From JAFGOM01 sp964605795 (lineage in GTDB: Archaea; Halobacteriota; Methanomicrobia; Methanomicrobiales; Methanospirillaceae), in assembly GCA_964605795.1 (NCBI GenBank), contig CAZSDZ010000008.1, forward strand, positions 1-64,000: a stretch of 64,000 bases of DNA. The letters run 5' to 3'. This document shows, piece by piece, positions 33,407 to 41,885 of this stretch. The position numbers were made by a program, and so were the translations under genes. Position 1 is the first letter of the stretch; each line of letters starts with the position of its first letter. The notes under the pieces were generated by a model. That model saw only the letters and a program-made list of their open reading frames with translations, did not search any database and was not told the origin of the DNA.

Positions 33407-34762
33407 ATGTTTAAACGAATAAAAGAGATACTTGGCGCCGAAAAAACACCGGAACCGCTATTTGAGTTATCACTTCATGATATCCCGGACTGGCTTGATA
33501 CCCGGATGTCAGCCTGTACAACGAAGCGCACCAGTTCGATGCAGCCTGCAAGGAAGAATATCGAGAGATATATGCGGGAGATAGGACCGGTTGTCGATGA
33601 TCTTGGATCAGAGGTACATGACGAGCCGAAGCATCCCAAAGTAAAACAGGTTATCAGGCATTCTCTCCCCCAGTTTAAGAAGCGCATCGAGACCCAGATT
33701 ACCAGGGAATTTGATGGTGATGATGAAGAGGTGTACCGCCAGATAGCCGAGGTGGTGCAGGGGTGTTTCTTAGCCCTGAAAGGGCCGGGCCGGTATCTGC
33801 ACCAGTTGTATCCTCTCGGGATCAAGGATTTTAAAGAGATAATGGATGCCATGGGCCATGAATTAAACGCCTTAACCCGGATTATTACGATATCGCGTGA
33901 GCGGCTCGGGCAGATTGAAGAGGTACGAATTCGGTATCGCAAATACACAGAGACTCTTTGTGAGCGAGAAGATCTCCTCGCCAGCCTCTTTGGTATCACA
34001 GAAAAGAGAGATGAGGCCGATTGGGTTCTTGCAGACGCGAGAAAAAAGGAGGAAGAACTGGTACAGTCTGATTCATATCATCGCTACGAAGAGTTACTGG
34101 CAGAAAAAGAGCAGTGTCAGGAGAACTATCTCACTACTCTGGATCGGTTTGAATCAGCCTGCAGGACAACCGCTTCAGTCTGTAGACGGGTATCACGGCA
34201 GTATGGTGATGCTGGAAAAAGTGATCACCAAAAAACACTCGAATTACTGGAAGATATCTGCATACAGGATACCAGGGATTGTCATGATCTCAGAGTCAGG
34301 ATACAAAAGAGTACGAATCTCATCTTTGACCTAATCCAGTCTGAAGAACTGGTTCTTAAAAATGCCTTTGAAAAGGCCTTATTTTTAGATGTTGATACCT
34401 TTTTTGAAGGACTTTTTGGCGCCTGCACGGCAATGAAAAAAGCACATGATGAGTACCTGCATACGGAGGAGATCTGCAACCAGCATCCCATCGTAACTGC
34501 CCTTTCCTCTTTACATGAATCGATTGAGAAAGAACGTGCTATAAAAGAGAAGATAATCGAGGATGAGAAGTTTTACCAGGAGCGTCTCTCTCATCTTATG
34601 GATACCATAAAGGAAAACGAAAGCAGCCTTATTGAGGGACTTTCTGTGACCCTTGGGAAAGGACCTGACATGATTCGTATCATTGGTCTTTTTGATCCCA
34701 AAGACGGGTGCAATGATACACCAAAGCAGGAAAAGAAAGAAGAGCCAGGGGATGAAGACTGA
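33407..34762 (+). CDS. Large coiled-coil protein of unknown function
   Basis: This 451-residue soluble, highly charged protein is predicted mostly alpha-helical. It has long Glu/Lys/Arg-rich heptad-like stretches (about residues 165-260 and 375-415) and a C-terminal acidic tail (KKEEPGDED). Seven or so scattered Cys residues occur without a metal-site spacing. There is no signal peptide or membrane segment. It overlaps the start of the next small Cys-protein gene by one base (TGATG), so the two are probably made together. I recognise no family. Confidence 0.7.
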   Translation: MFKRIKEILGAEKTPEPLFELSLHDIPDWLDTRMSACTTKRTSSMQPARKNIERYMREIGPVVDDLGSEVHDEPKHPKVKQVIRHSLPQFKKRIETQITREFDGDDEEVYRQIAEVVQGCFLALKGPGRYLHQLYPLGIKDFKEIMDAMGHELNALTRIITISRERLGQIEEVRIRYRKYTETLCEREDLLASLFGITEKRDEADWVLADARKKEEELVQSDSYHRYEELLAEKEQCQENYLTTLDRFESACRTTASVCRRVSRQYGDAGKSDHQKTLELLEDICIQDTRDCHDLRVRIQKSTNLIFDLIQSEELVLKNAFEKALFLDVDTFFEGLFGACTAMKKAHDEYLHTEEICNQHPIVTALSSLHESIEKERAIKEKIIEDEKFYQERLSHLMDTIKENESSLIEGLSVTLGKGPDMIRIIGLFDPKDGCNDTPKQEKKEEPGDED

Positions 34763-35013
34763 TGATTACTCTTTCTGTTCAAAAAGGCAGGGTTTCCTGT
34801 CCCGGAGGAAGTGAAGAACCGCTTGACAAATGTCGCTTTTGTGTCCATTCATCCCGGTTTATTTATGTTGACCGGGAGATAGAATCCCCGGCCCGCGCCT
34901 TCTGCCAGATGAGGCGTGCAACAACATCTGTTGATCTGTCCCAGGTCATTGGTGTTGTCTGCGACGATACCAGGGGAGAGGGATACCAGAGTATCATGAA
35001 CGTTATCTCATAG
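34762..35013 (+). CDS. Small four-Cys protein, possible zinc or Fe-S site
   Basis: This 83-residue protein begins with a short strand and has Cys residues in VSCPGG, DKCRFCVHS and RAFCQM. The pattern C-x10-C-x2-C-x~21-C suits a zinc or Fe-S site. A fifth Cys lies near the C-terminus (VVCDD). It is coupled to the coiled-coil gene upstream. Function unknown. Confidence 0.65.
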   Translation: MITLSVQKGRVSCPGGSEEPLDKCRFCVHSSRFIYVDREIESPARAFCQMRRATTSVDLSQVIGVVCDDTRGEGYQSIMNVIS

Positions 35014-35068
35014 GATCAAACGATTCATGAGGTGAGAGAGGATACAGGTACGAAAGAAATGAATGGGA

Positions 35069-35416
35069 TTATCTCCAGAAATGAAACCATTTCCGGTTCT
35101 GATAGGGAATAGGGGGACTTATCTTATTTGTTTCTGTATCAATGATATGGTGAACCAGCCGTATCTCGTCGTGCAACTCTTTTAATTCTGTTTTTACATC
35201 ACGAATTTCTTCTTTTATCTCTTTATACTCCTCGAAAACAAACTGATTGGTGACAACAACCGGTTCACCTTCCGACTGACTGGTAAGGCCAATGCTGATA
35301 AGGCTGTTGATTGCCCCGTTGCGTGTAAGTCCCTGGTGATGTGCGAATTTATCGATCTGATCTCGCATCTCCTTATCCATCTCAAAGGATGCACGAATCT
35401 CCTGTCTCACTCTCAT
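35069..35416 (-). CDS. Ribbon-helix-helix-like protein with C-terminal coiled coil
   Basis: In this 115-residue protein, residues 1-50 (RQEIRASFEMDKEMRDQIDKFAHHQGL-TRNGAINSLISIGL) have the strand-helix-helix pattern of MetJ/Arc (RHH) regulators. Residues ~60-100 form a strongly charged coiled coil (EEYKEIKEEIRDVKTELKEL). DNA binding is inference. The Trp/Phe-rich end is unusual. No partner toxin is adjacent, so an antitoxin role is not supported. Confidence 0.6.
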   Translation of the reverse strand: MRVRQEIRASFEMDKEMRDQIDKFAHHQGLTRNGAINSLISIGLTSQSEGEPVVVTNQFVFEEYKEIKEEIRDVKTELKELHDEIRLVHHIIDTETNKISPPIPYQNRKWFHFWR

Positions 35417-35495
35417 ACCTCTGTATCATTTGTGCTGATTAACATGTATGCCTGAATATTAGTTACTTCTCTCATCTCTTTTTTAAACAACTGGT

Positions 35496-36959
35496 TCATG
35501 CCTCGTTCTTATTGTCGCCGGTAATAATCCGTGTCAGGTATAAAACATCCAGGTGGGCCGTGACATGGTCGGCAAGATGTTCAAACCCATATGTCCCTGC
35601 ATCATCGGTTATCCGGTTAAATGCCATCCCCTTCTTTTCGGCAAGATAGGTGAGCAGTGCATTGATGGCAGTGGGGTTTAAAAAAAGTCCGTGCATGTAG
35701 GTTCCAATCACGAGTCCGTCGTTGCTGACAGCACCTTCGCCTGCAAAAGCCGGATGAACCTGACTGGTGTCAGTGGTTCCCATATGAATCTCATAACCGG
35801 TCACTTCATTCATTATTGATAAGATTGGCCCGTATTTCTGCGGGGTACGGGTGACCTGAACCGTAGTCTTGTGATACCCGGTAAATTTCGTGGTACATGG
35901 CAGGAGTCCCAGACCTTTGTAGATCCCTTCCCTCTCCTCAACACCGCTGTCGAAAATCTCCTGACATAGCATCTGATATCCTCCGCATATTCCAATAATC
36001 GGCACACCCCGCGCATGAGCTGCAAGGATCTCGTTGTATGCCCTGCTTGTCAGGAGTGCCTGCATATCGCTGATGGTATTCTTTGTTCCCGGGATGATGA
36101 TGGCATCATAGGGAAGGAGAGACTCCGAGAGGTCGGTGTACCGGATACGAGCATAACGTTCGAGAAGTTCAAAGTCAGTGAAATTTGAGATATGGGGAAT
36201 TTTTATGATTGCTATCTGTATTGGGAGGTCCCGTGAGATCTTATCCCCCAGTGAGAGGGAATCTTCACTTGGGATACAAAAATCAGTATAGGGGATTACC
36301 CCTAATACCGGCAGTTTGCAGATATCCTCGAGGATAGTTATCCCTTCTGTGAAGAGATCCGGATCACCCCTGAATTTGTTCACGACAAGACCGGCAAGGA
36401 GTGGCCGAACATCTGGTGGGAGGAGCATGATAGTGCCATAGGCTTGGGCAAAAACACCTCCGCGTTCAATATCTGCGACCAGTATTATGGGGACCCGGAG
36501 GTTTTGTGCAAGCCTGATATTTGCGATATCCCGATCATAGAGATTCAGTTCTGCAGCTCCCCCTGCTCCTTCAATGATAAGATGACCGTACTGTTCTATC
36601 AGACTTTCAGCTGCAGATAGTGCAACAGAAAGAAGTCCGTCCGTCTCCTGGTAATAATCTCGTGCTGCAGTATCGTGGTAAGGTTTTCCCATGAGGATGA
36701 TCTGAGATTTCTGGTCTCCTTTTGGCTTGAGAAGAATGGGATTCATCCTGGCATCAGGGACTAATCCTGCACTCATCGCCTGCATGGCCTGTGCAATCCC
36801 GATCTCACTGCCATCCGGTGTCACATACGAGTTCAGACTCATATTCTGTGATTTAAAAGGTGCGCAGGAGATGCCCTGACGGTAAAGGATGCGACAGATC
36901 GCAGCAACAAGGGTACTTTTTCCGACATGGGAAGCAGTACCAAGAACCATGAGTGACAT
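35496..36959 (-). CDS. cobQ: Cobyric acid synthase (CobQ/CbiP)
   Basis: This 487-residue glutamine-dependent amidotransferase amidates four corrin side chains in cobalamin synthesis; methanogens need corrinoids for methyl transfer. The N-terminal P-loop-like GTASHVGKST and the LIIEGAGGAAELN dethiobiotin-synthetase-type domain are followed by a class I glutaminase domain with nucleophile Cys in GICGGYQML and His in GTYMHGLF. It appears to be transcribed alone. A perfect palindrome sits at its predicted transcription start (36965-36979). Confidence 0.95.
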   Translation of the reverse strand: MSLMVLGTASHVGKSTLVAAICRILYRQGISCAPFKSQNMSLNSYVTPDGSEIGIAQAMQAMSAGLVPDARMNPILLKPKGDQKSQIILMGKPYHDTAARDYYQETDGLLSVALSAAESLIEQYGHLIIEGAGGAAELNLYDRDIANIRLAQNLRVPIILVADIERGGVFAQAYGTIMLLPPDVRPLLAGLVVNKFRGDPDLFTEGITILEDICKLPVLGVIPYTDFCIPSEDSLSLGDKISRDLPIQIAIIKIPHISNFTDFELLERYARIRYTDLSESLLPYDAIIIPGTKNTISDMQALLTSRAYNEILAAHARGVPIIGICGGYQMLCQEIFDSGVEEREGIYKGLGLLPCTTKFTGYHKTTVQVTRTPQKYGPILSIMNEVTGYEIHMGTTDTSQVHPAFAGEGAVSNDGLVIGTYMHGLFLNPTAINALLTYLAEKKGMAFNRITDDAGTYGFEHLADHVTAHLDVLYLTRIITGDNKNEA

Positions 36960-36964
36960 AAACG

Positions 36965-36995
36965 CTCATATGATATGAGAGAATCAGGTATTAAA
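36965..36995 (-). promoter_or_regulatory. cobQ promoter with 15-base palindrome
   Basis: CTCATAT-G-ATATGAG (36965-36979) is a perfect inverted repeat 6-20 bases upstream of the cobQ ATG. On the minus strand a TATA-like TTTAATAC lies at 36988-36995, which puts the expected transcription start inside the palindrome. This is where a repressor would block polymerase. No Shine-Dalgarno sequence is visible, consistent with a very short leader. Confidence 0.45.
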
Positions 36996-36999
36996 TCCC

Positions 37000-37484
37000 T
37001 GTAACGCGAGGCTATCTGCGGTTATCGATACCGGCTATCAAACTGTTTTAATGGTTTATCATTTTCCCCTTACGTATCTGGTTCCGTTTCATTTTCACAG
37101 CCATTGATAACTCCTGCGGTTCTGGCAAACCCTGAAATGGGGAACCGAAGAAACGGTGATGAGGGAAAAGATAAGGAGTGATACCGATCATGCAGGCATG
37201 TATGAGTATGGTGCCGCTGGAATACGTCTCTTTCGGGAAAAAATTTGATTGAGTAAGATCATATCATTTGTATTATCTTCTGGTTTCCCTTTCTGTTTTT
37301 CCCTTTTTTCCTGGTATCGTGATATCGGTTTCCATACCCGGACAGAATGAAAAAACCAGTCCTGATTTGAGTAATGAGCAATTCTTCTGCCTTCCTGGCT
37401 TCTATGGCATCGGTTTGGAAGCACCGGTCTGCATTTTCTGATTGGATGCCAAATATTAAATAACGCGAAGAAGATGGTATAGTA
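37000..37484. other. Intergenic region with a foldable element
   Basis: About 485 bases between cobQ and the eIF1-like gene. A nested hairpin is possible at 37117-37147: CGGTTC/GAACCG outside and CCC/GGG inside, with a TGAAAT loop. Short minus-strand frames here (37188-37424 and 37259-37633) have no recognisable domain and the second runs antisense into the eIF1 gene. I do not recognise the element as a known riboswitch. Confidence 0.4.
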
Positions 37485-37790
37485 ATGAATGGTGGTATCT
37501 GCTCCACATGTGGGCTGCCAAAAGAGTTATGTATCTGTGAAGAAGTAGCTAAAGAACAACAACGGATTAATGTTAAAATAAACAAGAGACGGTATGGAAA
37601 AGAGGTAACCGTCATTGAAGGCCTTGATCCCACTGATATCGATCTTGATGTCCTCTCAAAGTTTATGAAGAATAAACTGGCCTGTGGGGGAACGGTTAAA
37701 GGAAATTCGATAGAATTGCAGGGTAATCATCGGGAACGGGTCATTGCCCTTCTGGGGAGTAAGGGTTACGCGGTAGATAACATCAGTTGA
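37485..37790 (+). CDS. Translation initiation factor aIF1 (SUI1)
   Basis: This 101-residue SUI1/eIF1 homolog contains VNVKINKRRYGKEVTVIEGL (variant), LSKFMKNKLACGGTVKG and IELQGNHRERVIALL. The Cys-rich start CSTCGLPKELCICEE is the usual zinc-finger-like opening of archaeal SUI1 proteins. It monitors start-codon selection on the small ribosomal subunit. Confidence 0.93.
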   Translation: MNGGICSTCGLPKELCICEEVAKEQQRINVKINKRRYGKEVTVIEGLDPTDIDLDVLSKFMKNKLACGGTVKGNSIELQGNHRERVIALLGSKGYAVDNIS

Positions 37791-37831
37791 TCGGGTACGA
37801 AAATGATCTGCCCGATGATACCATCGGGATT

Positions 37832-38197
37832 TTATTCTTTCTTTTTCCTTACCATTGAATGCAGGTTTAAGCGATACTCTCCGTCAGAACCGATTTTTAT
37901 GACCCTGTCCGGAGATTGTGCCATCTGCACGAGGTTGATATCATACTCCCCAGGTCTGACAATCGTGATACTTTCCGGTGAATCTCCGCTCGGAATTCGA
38001 GTCTTTTTATCTCTATTGCTCTCTTCTTCTTTCTTTTTTTCATCAGGGCACCGATCAGGGGATGCCATCACAGGGTCATTTTTTTGTGACCGGTTTTTTT
38101 TGTAGATAAACCGTGTACTCCCGCAGACGCACCCTTTCAGGATCTCTTCTGAAGCATCGGGATATTCTTTTCCGCAACGGGAGCAGATATGTGGCAT
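37832..38197 (-). CDS. Zn-ribbon protein (COG3364-type), partner of DUF2073 and Era-like GTPase
   Basis: This 121-residue protein has an N-terminal zinc ribbon (HICSRCGKEY and KGCVCGSTRF), a long charged linker (about 40-85) and a small C-terminal domain (ESITIVRPGEYDINLVQM). I place the start at ATG 38197 (MPHICSRCG, the expected family opening) rather than eight codons upstream. It overlaps the end of the DUF2073 gene. The trio GTPase-DUF2073-Zn-ribbon is conserved in many archaea, but its function is not established. Confidence 0.75.
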   Translation of the reverse strand: MPHICSRCGKEYPDASEEILKGCVCGSTRFIYKKNRSQKNDPVMASPDRCPDEKKKEEESNRDKKTRIPSGDSPESITIVRPGEYDINLVQMAQSPDRVIKIGSDGEYRLNLHSMVRKKKE

Positions 38198-38198
38198 A

Positions 38199-38576
38199 TT
38201 ATCCGGTAGTAAGCCAGGCACTGAGAAGATCTTTGTTCTTCTGGATCAGGGTCAATTGATTGGCAGGTCCGATAACCGTCAGCCGTGATCCCTCTTCTGG
38301 TGATCCCTGATGGATAAACCGGGACAATACGCCCCCCTGTCGTGTTCTCCCCGGGTATGTCTCTATCTCAATTCCTGAAAACTGGTCTGGTTTTATCTGC
38401 AGCATTGTCATCTCGATGAGTTCGCTCTGCTCCTGCGGGCTTAAACCCGATTCAAGGATGACTATTGTGCCTTCCCTGACACGCTCAAGTATCAGTTGTA
38501 TCTTCTCGGTTGAGGGCATATTCCTCAACCGGTCTGCCGATATCATATCAATCCTGACTCCCTGCATCTGTCTCAC
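38199..38576 (-). CDS. DUF2073 family protein
   Basis: This 125-residue protein begins MRQMQGVRIDMISADRLRNM and ends with LTVIGPANQLTLIQKNKDLL, typical of archaeal DUF2073 (COG3365). No catalytic motif is visible. GTG 38576 overlaps the GTPase stop (GTGA); ATG 38567 is the alternative start. It lies between the Era-like GTPase and the Zn-ribbon gene, so the three are coupled. Confidence 0.8.
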   Translation of the reverse strand: MRQMQGVRIDMISADRLRNMPSTEKIQLILERVREGTIVILESGLSPQEQSELIEMTMLQIKPDQFSGIEIETYPGRTRQGGVLSRFIHQGSPEEGSRLTVIGPANQLTLIQKNKDLLSAWLTTG

Positions 38577-39208
38577 CGAAAAGTCCGAATCATTGCATCG
38601 TACAGTTCATCAATCTTCATCCCTTCCAGACAGGAGACCGGAATGACGGGATGCTGGGGAAAGGCGTTCCTGATGGTATGCGGAGCAGCCTCGGGGAGGT
38701 CAATCTTGTTTGCTGCGATGACGACAGGAAGGTTCCTGCTTTCAATAATACCGATCATCATAATATTGACCTGGATAAAGGGATCCTCTGTGGCATCCAT
38801 CATGTATACAACGCCGTCGATGTCTTCACGTAACCAGTGCATGGCCTCGGCAACACCTTCCGTTGCTTCCCGTGCACGTTTTATCGCTTCTTCCTTGCAG
38901 AGTCCGTACTCCAGGAATTCATTGTAGTCTACCTTTGTCGTAACACCCGGTGTATCAACGATATCGATTGTGATAGAATTTCCTGAAGAACCGATGATTG
39001 AGATGTTCTCATTGCGGAGGGCCTTCCTTGTCTCATGGGGAATCTCGCTTATCGTTCCGTCATTACCTGACACTTCCTTCCAGTCATGGGTGATTCGATT
39101 CGCAAGAGTTGTCTTCCCTGCATTGGGAGGTCCGTAAATTCCTATCCGAAGAGTTTTTTTCTGGAAAAGGCGCGACAGGAGCATAGAGAATGTCTGACTT
39201 AAGCCCAT
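38573..39208 (-). CDS. Era-like GTPase
   Basis: This 211-residue small GTPase has G1 GPPNAGKTTL (residues ~25-34), G3 DTPG (~88-91), G4 NKID and a G5-like SCLEG near the C-terminus. It lacks the KH domain of bacterial Era. A Thr-rich switch I region (GTISEIPHETRKA) fits translation-associated GTPases. It is the first gene of the trio with DUF2073 and the Zn-ribbon protein. A ribosome-related function is inference. Confidence 0.85.
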   Translation of the reverse strand: MGLSQTFSMLLSRLFQKKTLRIGIYGPPNAGKTTLANRITHDWKEVSGNDGTISEIPHETRKALRNENISIIGSSGNSITIDIVDTPGVTTKVDYNEFLEYGLCKEEAIKRAREATEGVAEAMHWLREDIDGVVYMMDATEDPFIQVNIMMIGIIESRNLPVVIAANKIDLPEAAPHTIRNAFPQHPVIPVSCLEGMKIDELYDAMIRTFR

Positions 39209-39398
39209 GATGAATCCCTGGATTGGTTAGCGAGGTAGATATGTGGGTATCGTGTATGTGATTCTGTAACCCGCTGCGTATATAGTGTTACGTTTTTTAA
39301 GTATTTGAGTGATCTTTTTTTTTTAGCGGTAATCAGGAGACCAATTCATTATTTAGGATGATGCACTATAATGGGATCTTATAGGTCTATTACGATAT

Positions 39399-39408
39399 AG
39401 GAGGTGAT
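39399..39408 (+). promoter_or_regulatory. Near-perfect Shine-Dalgarno deciding the start of the first CBS gene
   Basis: AGGAGGTGAT is fully complementary to the 16S 3' end. It makes ATG 39413 the best start rather than GTG 39404 or ATG 39407, which lie inside it. CTATAATGG (39366-39374) upstream may be the TATA element. Confidence 0.6.
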
Positions 39409-39412
39409 GCGT

Positions 39413-39979
39413 ATGACATATAAAAACGACTCAATGCAACTGGAAACCCATCTGCCTGTAAAAGAGGTGATGCGGTCTCATGTGAATACGATTGACGATA
39501 ATGCAACGGTAGCAGAAGCCGCTCTACGGATGTGCAGCAAAGAACCCAGTGGTAGTTGTATCGTTCTTCGTGATTCGATACCGGTGGGGATAGTGACAGA
39601 GCAGGATATCAACTGCAAGGTCGTTGCGAGGGATAAAAAACCAGGGAAAGTCCTTGTAAAGGAGATTATGACGACACCTCTCATTACGTTGCATGGCGAC
39701 AAGACCGTTGAGGAGGCTGCCCGTCTTATGACCCAGAAAAGGGTGAGACGGCTGCCACTTGTGGATGACCATGGTGAAGTGATAGGTATTGTAACCGTGC
39801 GGGATATTGTTGCGGTGGCAACAACAATCAATGAACTCATGGAGAATCTCATTGAGATCAACAGAAGCGGGGAGGGGGAGTTTGGCATGTGCAGCAGGTG
39901 CGGAAAGATGACCGATCAACTGCGAAATGCTGACAGTAATCTTCTCTGTCCTGCCTGCTATGATGAAGAGAGATTATAA
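39413..39979 (+). CDS. Two-CBS protein with C-terminal zinc ribbon
   Basis: In this 188-residue protein, two CBS motifs form one Bateman pair: VKEVMRSHVNTID...GIVTEQDI, then VKEIMTTPLITL...GIVTVRDI. A treble-clef-like zinc ribbon (CSRCGKMTD ... LLCPACYDE) follows. CBS pairs usually bind adenosyl ligands such as AMP, ATP or SAM (family knowledge). The zinc ribbon may contact nucleic acid or protein. It is the first of four consecutive CBS genes. The start is set by the strong ribosome site. Confidence 0.88.
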   Translation: MTYKNDSMQLETHLPVKEVMRSHVNTIDDNATVAEAALRMCSKEPSGSCIVLRDSIPVGIVTEQDINCKVVARDKKPGKVLVKEIMTTPLITLHGDKTVEEAARLMTQKRVRRLPLVDDHGEVIGIVTVRDIVAVATTINELMENLIEINRSGEGEFGMCSRCGKMTDQLRNADSNLLCPACYDEERL

Positions 39980-40204
39980 GTGCAAGGGAGAAGATTTTTC
40001 ACCTGCAAAAACTCCTGTCAGATTCAGCAATTTCAGGATAGGATCCGGATATATCCGGTATTCATGATGAATAGTACCTGTAATGAGTTTTTTTGGGAAG
40101 AGAGATGAGATATGAATCAGCCCAGATTTCCCTGTATGGTACATCCTACCGATCCGGAATTCTTCTCTCGCTTACGGGAATGTTTGGAATAGCAATAGAT
40201 ACAA
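39980..40204. other. Spacer between the first and second CBS genes
   Basis: This gap of 225 bases is long for the cluster, and the 40205 gene may have its own promoter (T/A-rich tract near 40085-40095, TTTTTTTGGG). No gene was recognised; the minus frame 40117-40320 is a shadow. Confidence 0.3.
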
Positions 40205-41104
40205 ATGACTGGAAAAAAACTGAAGAACAGGGATAACGAATCCAATATTGGTGACCTGGCTGAATCCGGGTCAATTATGAAAATTGCTACCCGCAATGTA
40301 ATATCTGCACCTCCTACCATGCGGATTTATGGTGCGGTCGAGACGCTTGCACACTGGGGATTCCGGCGTCTTCCCATCGTGGACCCCGGAACTCACCGGT
40401 TAAAGGGAATCCTGACGATTCCTGACCTTATTAATTTTCTCGGGGGTGGTGAGAAGTTTAATCTTATCAATGTGAAGCATGCAGGGAATTTTCTGGCTGC
40501 GATTAATGAGAGCGTTTCAAAGATCATGCGTCAGGATGTGTGCACCCTCCAACTTTCAGCCTCGGTTGAGGATGCGATTACCATCATTGTCAAAAACAGA
40601 ATAGGCGGTATTCCTATTGTGGACGATTCTGGTGTACTGGTTGGAATCGTGACAGAACGCGACGTTTTACGGGTTCTGGCAAAGCGCTCATCATATCAGC
40701 CTATCCGCGAAGTGATGTCGACGCGACTGGTTGTCGCAGGTCCTGATCAGTTACTCTCAGAAGTAACCAGGATATTAAATAAGCATGGATTTCGGCGTCT
40801 TCCGATCATCAGTGACAACATTCTCTTTGGCATCATTACTGCCACAGATATCATGAATTATCTCGGGTCAGGAAGGGTTTTTGAGAAGCTCGTAACCGGT
40901 CATGTTGACGAGGTTATCTGCATCCCGGTCAGGGAACTCATGAGTACAAAGAATCTTTACTTAACGAGCCCAAACAAATCTGTTTCAGAAGTATGCCAGG
41001 ATATGCTTGAGAAGAAAGTCGGAGCTTTCCCTGTAATCGAAGATAATCATCTCGTTGGTCTTGTAACTGAATTCGACATGGTACAGCTCCTCTCAAAGGA
41101 GTGA
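40205..41104 (+). CDS. Four-CBS-domain protein
   Basis: In this 299-residue protein, four CBS motifs form two Bateman pairs: MKIATRNVISAPP...LKGILTIPDL, VSKIMRQDVCTLQ...GIVTERDV, IREVMSTRLVVAG...GIITATDI and VRELMSTKNLYLT...GLVTEFDM. A Gly-rich insertion (GGGEKFNLINVKHAGNF) follows the first. There is no catalytic or membrane domain, so it is a pure ligand-binding protein. The start is ATG 40205; ATG 40277-40280 would remove a poorly conserved 24-residue leader. It is followed seven bases later by the next CBS gene. Confidence 0.87.
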   Translation: MTGKKLKNRDNESNIGDLAESGSIMKIATRNVISAPPTMRIYGAVETLAHWGFRRLPIVDPGTHRLKGILTIPDLINFLGGGEKFNLINVKHAGNFLAAINESVSKIMRQDVCTLQLSASVEDAITIIVKNRIGGIPIVDDSGVLVGIVTERDVLRVLAKRSSYQPIREVMSTRLVVAGPDQLLSEVTRILNKHGFRRLPIISDNILFGIITATDIMNYLGSGRVFEKLVTGHVDEVICIPVRELMSTKNLYLTSPNKSVSEVCQDMLEKKVGAFPVIEDNHLVGLVTEFDMVQLLSKE

Positions 41105-41111
41105 TTCTTTC

Positions 41112-41885
41112 ATGATTGTATCAGACAGCATGTCATCACCAGTCTATGTTGCGTCTCCAACTGATACCGTGGCACATGCCCGAAACCTGATGCTTAAACG
41201 GCATGTATCACGGATTCCGGTTGTTGAGAATAACCGGCTGGTGGGTATTATAACAAAGAAAGATATCGGGTACAGCCTGCAGAAGAAAGGACCGGTCTGG
41301 AGAGAGAGATCTCCTGATTCAGCAATGCTAAAGACTCTGATGAGCATTGATCCGGTCACCGTATCGCCGGGATCGGGAGTCCGGGATGCCGTATCTATCA
41401 TGAAGGGTCACGAGATATCCGGTCTCCCTGTCGTTGAGCAGGGGATGGTTGTTGGGATATATACAAAGACTGATATCCTGTCTTCTGACCTGGTTTTGAC
41501 CTTGAAAGGAAAAGTACGGCATTACATGAATCCGCCCTCACTGGTATCAGGGGATCATTCACTTGATCATGTCATTGACTGCATGCGATCCGGACCAGGG
41601 AAAGTCTTTGTGACCGGTGAAGATGGTATGGTTGCAGGAGTTATCTCTGAGACGAACCTTGCCTTTTATCAGGTACGGAATGAAATTGAGAGGCACAAAG
41701 AAGATGATCCAACTGCTTCACGCATAATGACCAGCCCGGTAATCTGTGTCAGTCCTGATGATAAAATTAAAGAAGCAGTACGCCTGATGCTGCAACACCG
41801 GATAACCAGTGTGTGTGTCACACACAAGGGATGTGTGAAGGGAATAGTAACACGAGACGATATAATACACGAGGTAATACGATGA
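41112..41885 (+). CDS. Four-CBS-domain protein
   Basis: This 257-residue protein is made of four CBS motifs: VSDSMSSPVYVAS...GIITKKDI, LKTLMSIDPVTVS...GIYTKTDI, VRHYMNPPSLVSG...GVISETNL (weaker) and ASRIMTSPVICVS...GIVTRDDI. It has no other domain. Its stop overlaps the ATG of the next CBS gene (ATGA), which shows translational coupling. Confidence 0.88.
   Translation: MIVSDSMSSPVYVASPTDTVAHARNLMLKRHVSRIPVVENNRLVGIITKKDIGYSLQKKGPVWRERSPDSAMLKTLMSIDPVTVSPGSGVRDAVSIMKGHEISGLPVVEQGMVVGIYTKTDILSSDLVLTLKGKVRHYMNPPSLVSGDHSLDHVIDCMRSGPGKVFVTGEDGMVAGVISETNLAFYQVRNEIERHKEDDPTASRIMTSPVICVSPDDKIKEAVRLMLQHRITSVCVTHKGCVKGIVTRDDIIHEVIR

Noticed and set aside
35069..35416. Antitoxin of a toxin-antitoxin pair
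   Set aside because: The N-terminus is RHH-like, but no small toxin gene adjoins it.
37156..37162. GTGATGA resembling a C/D-box RNA box C
   Set aside because: No matching box D (CTGA) at a suitable distance, so a C/D guide RNA is not supported.
37259..37633. 124-codon minus-strand frame
   Set aside because: Runs antisense into the aIF1 gene and has no recognisable domain.
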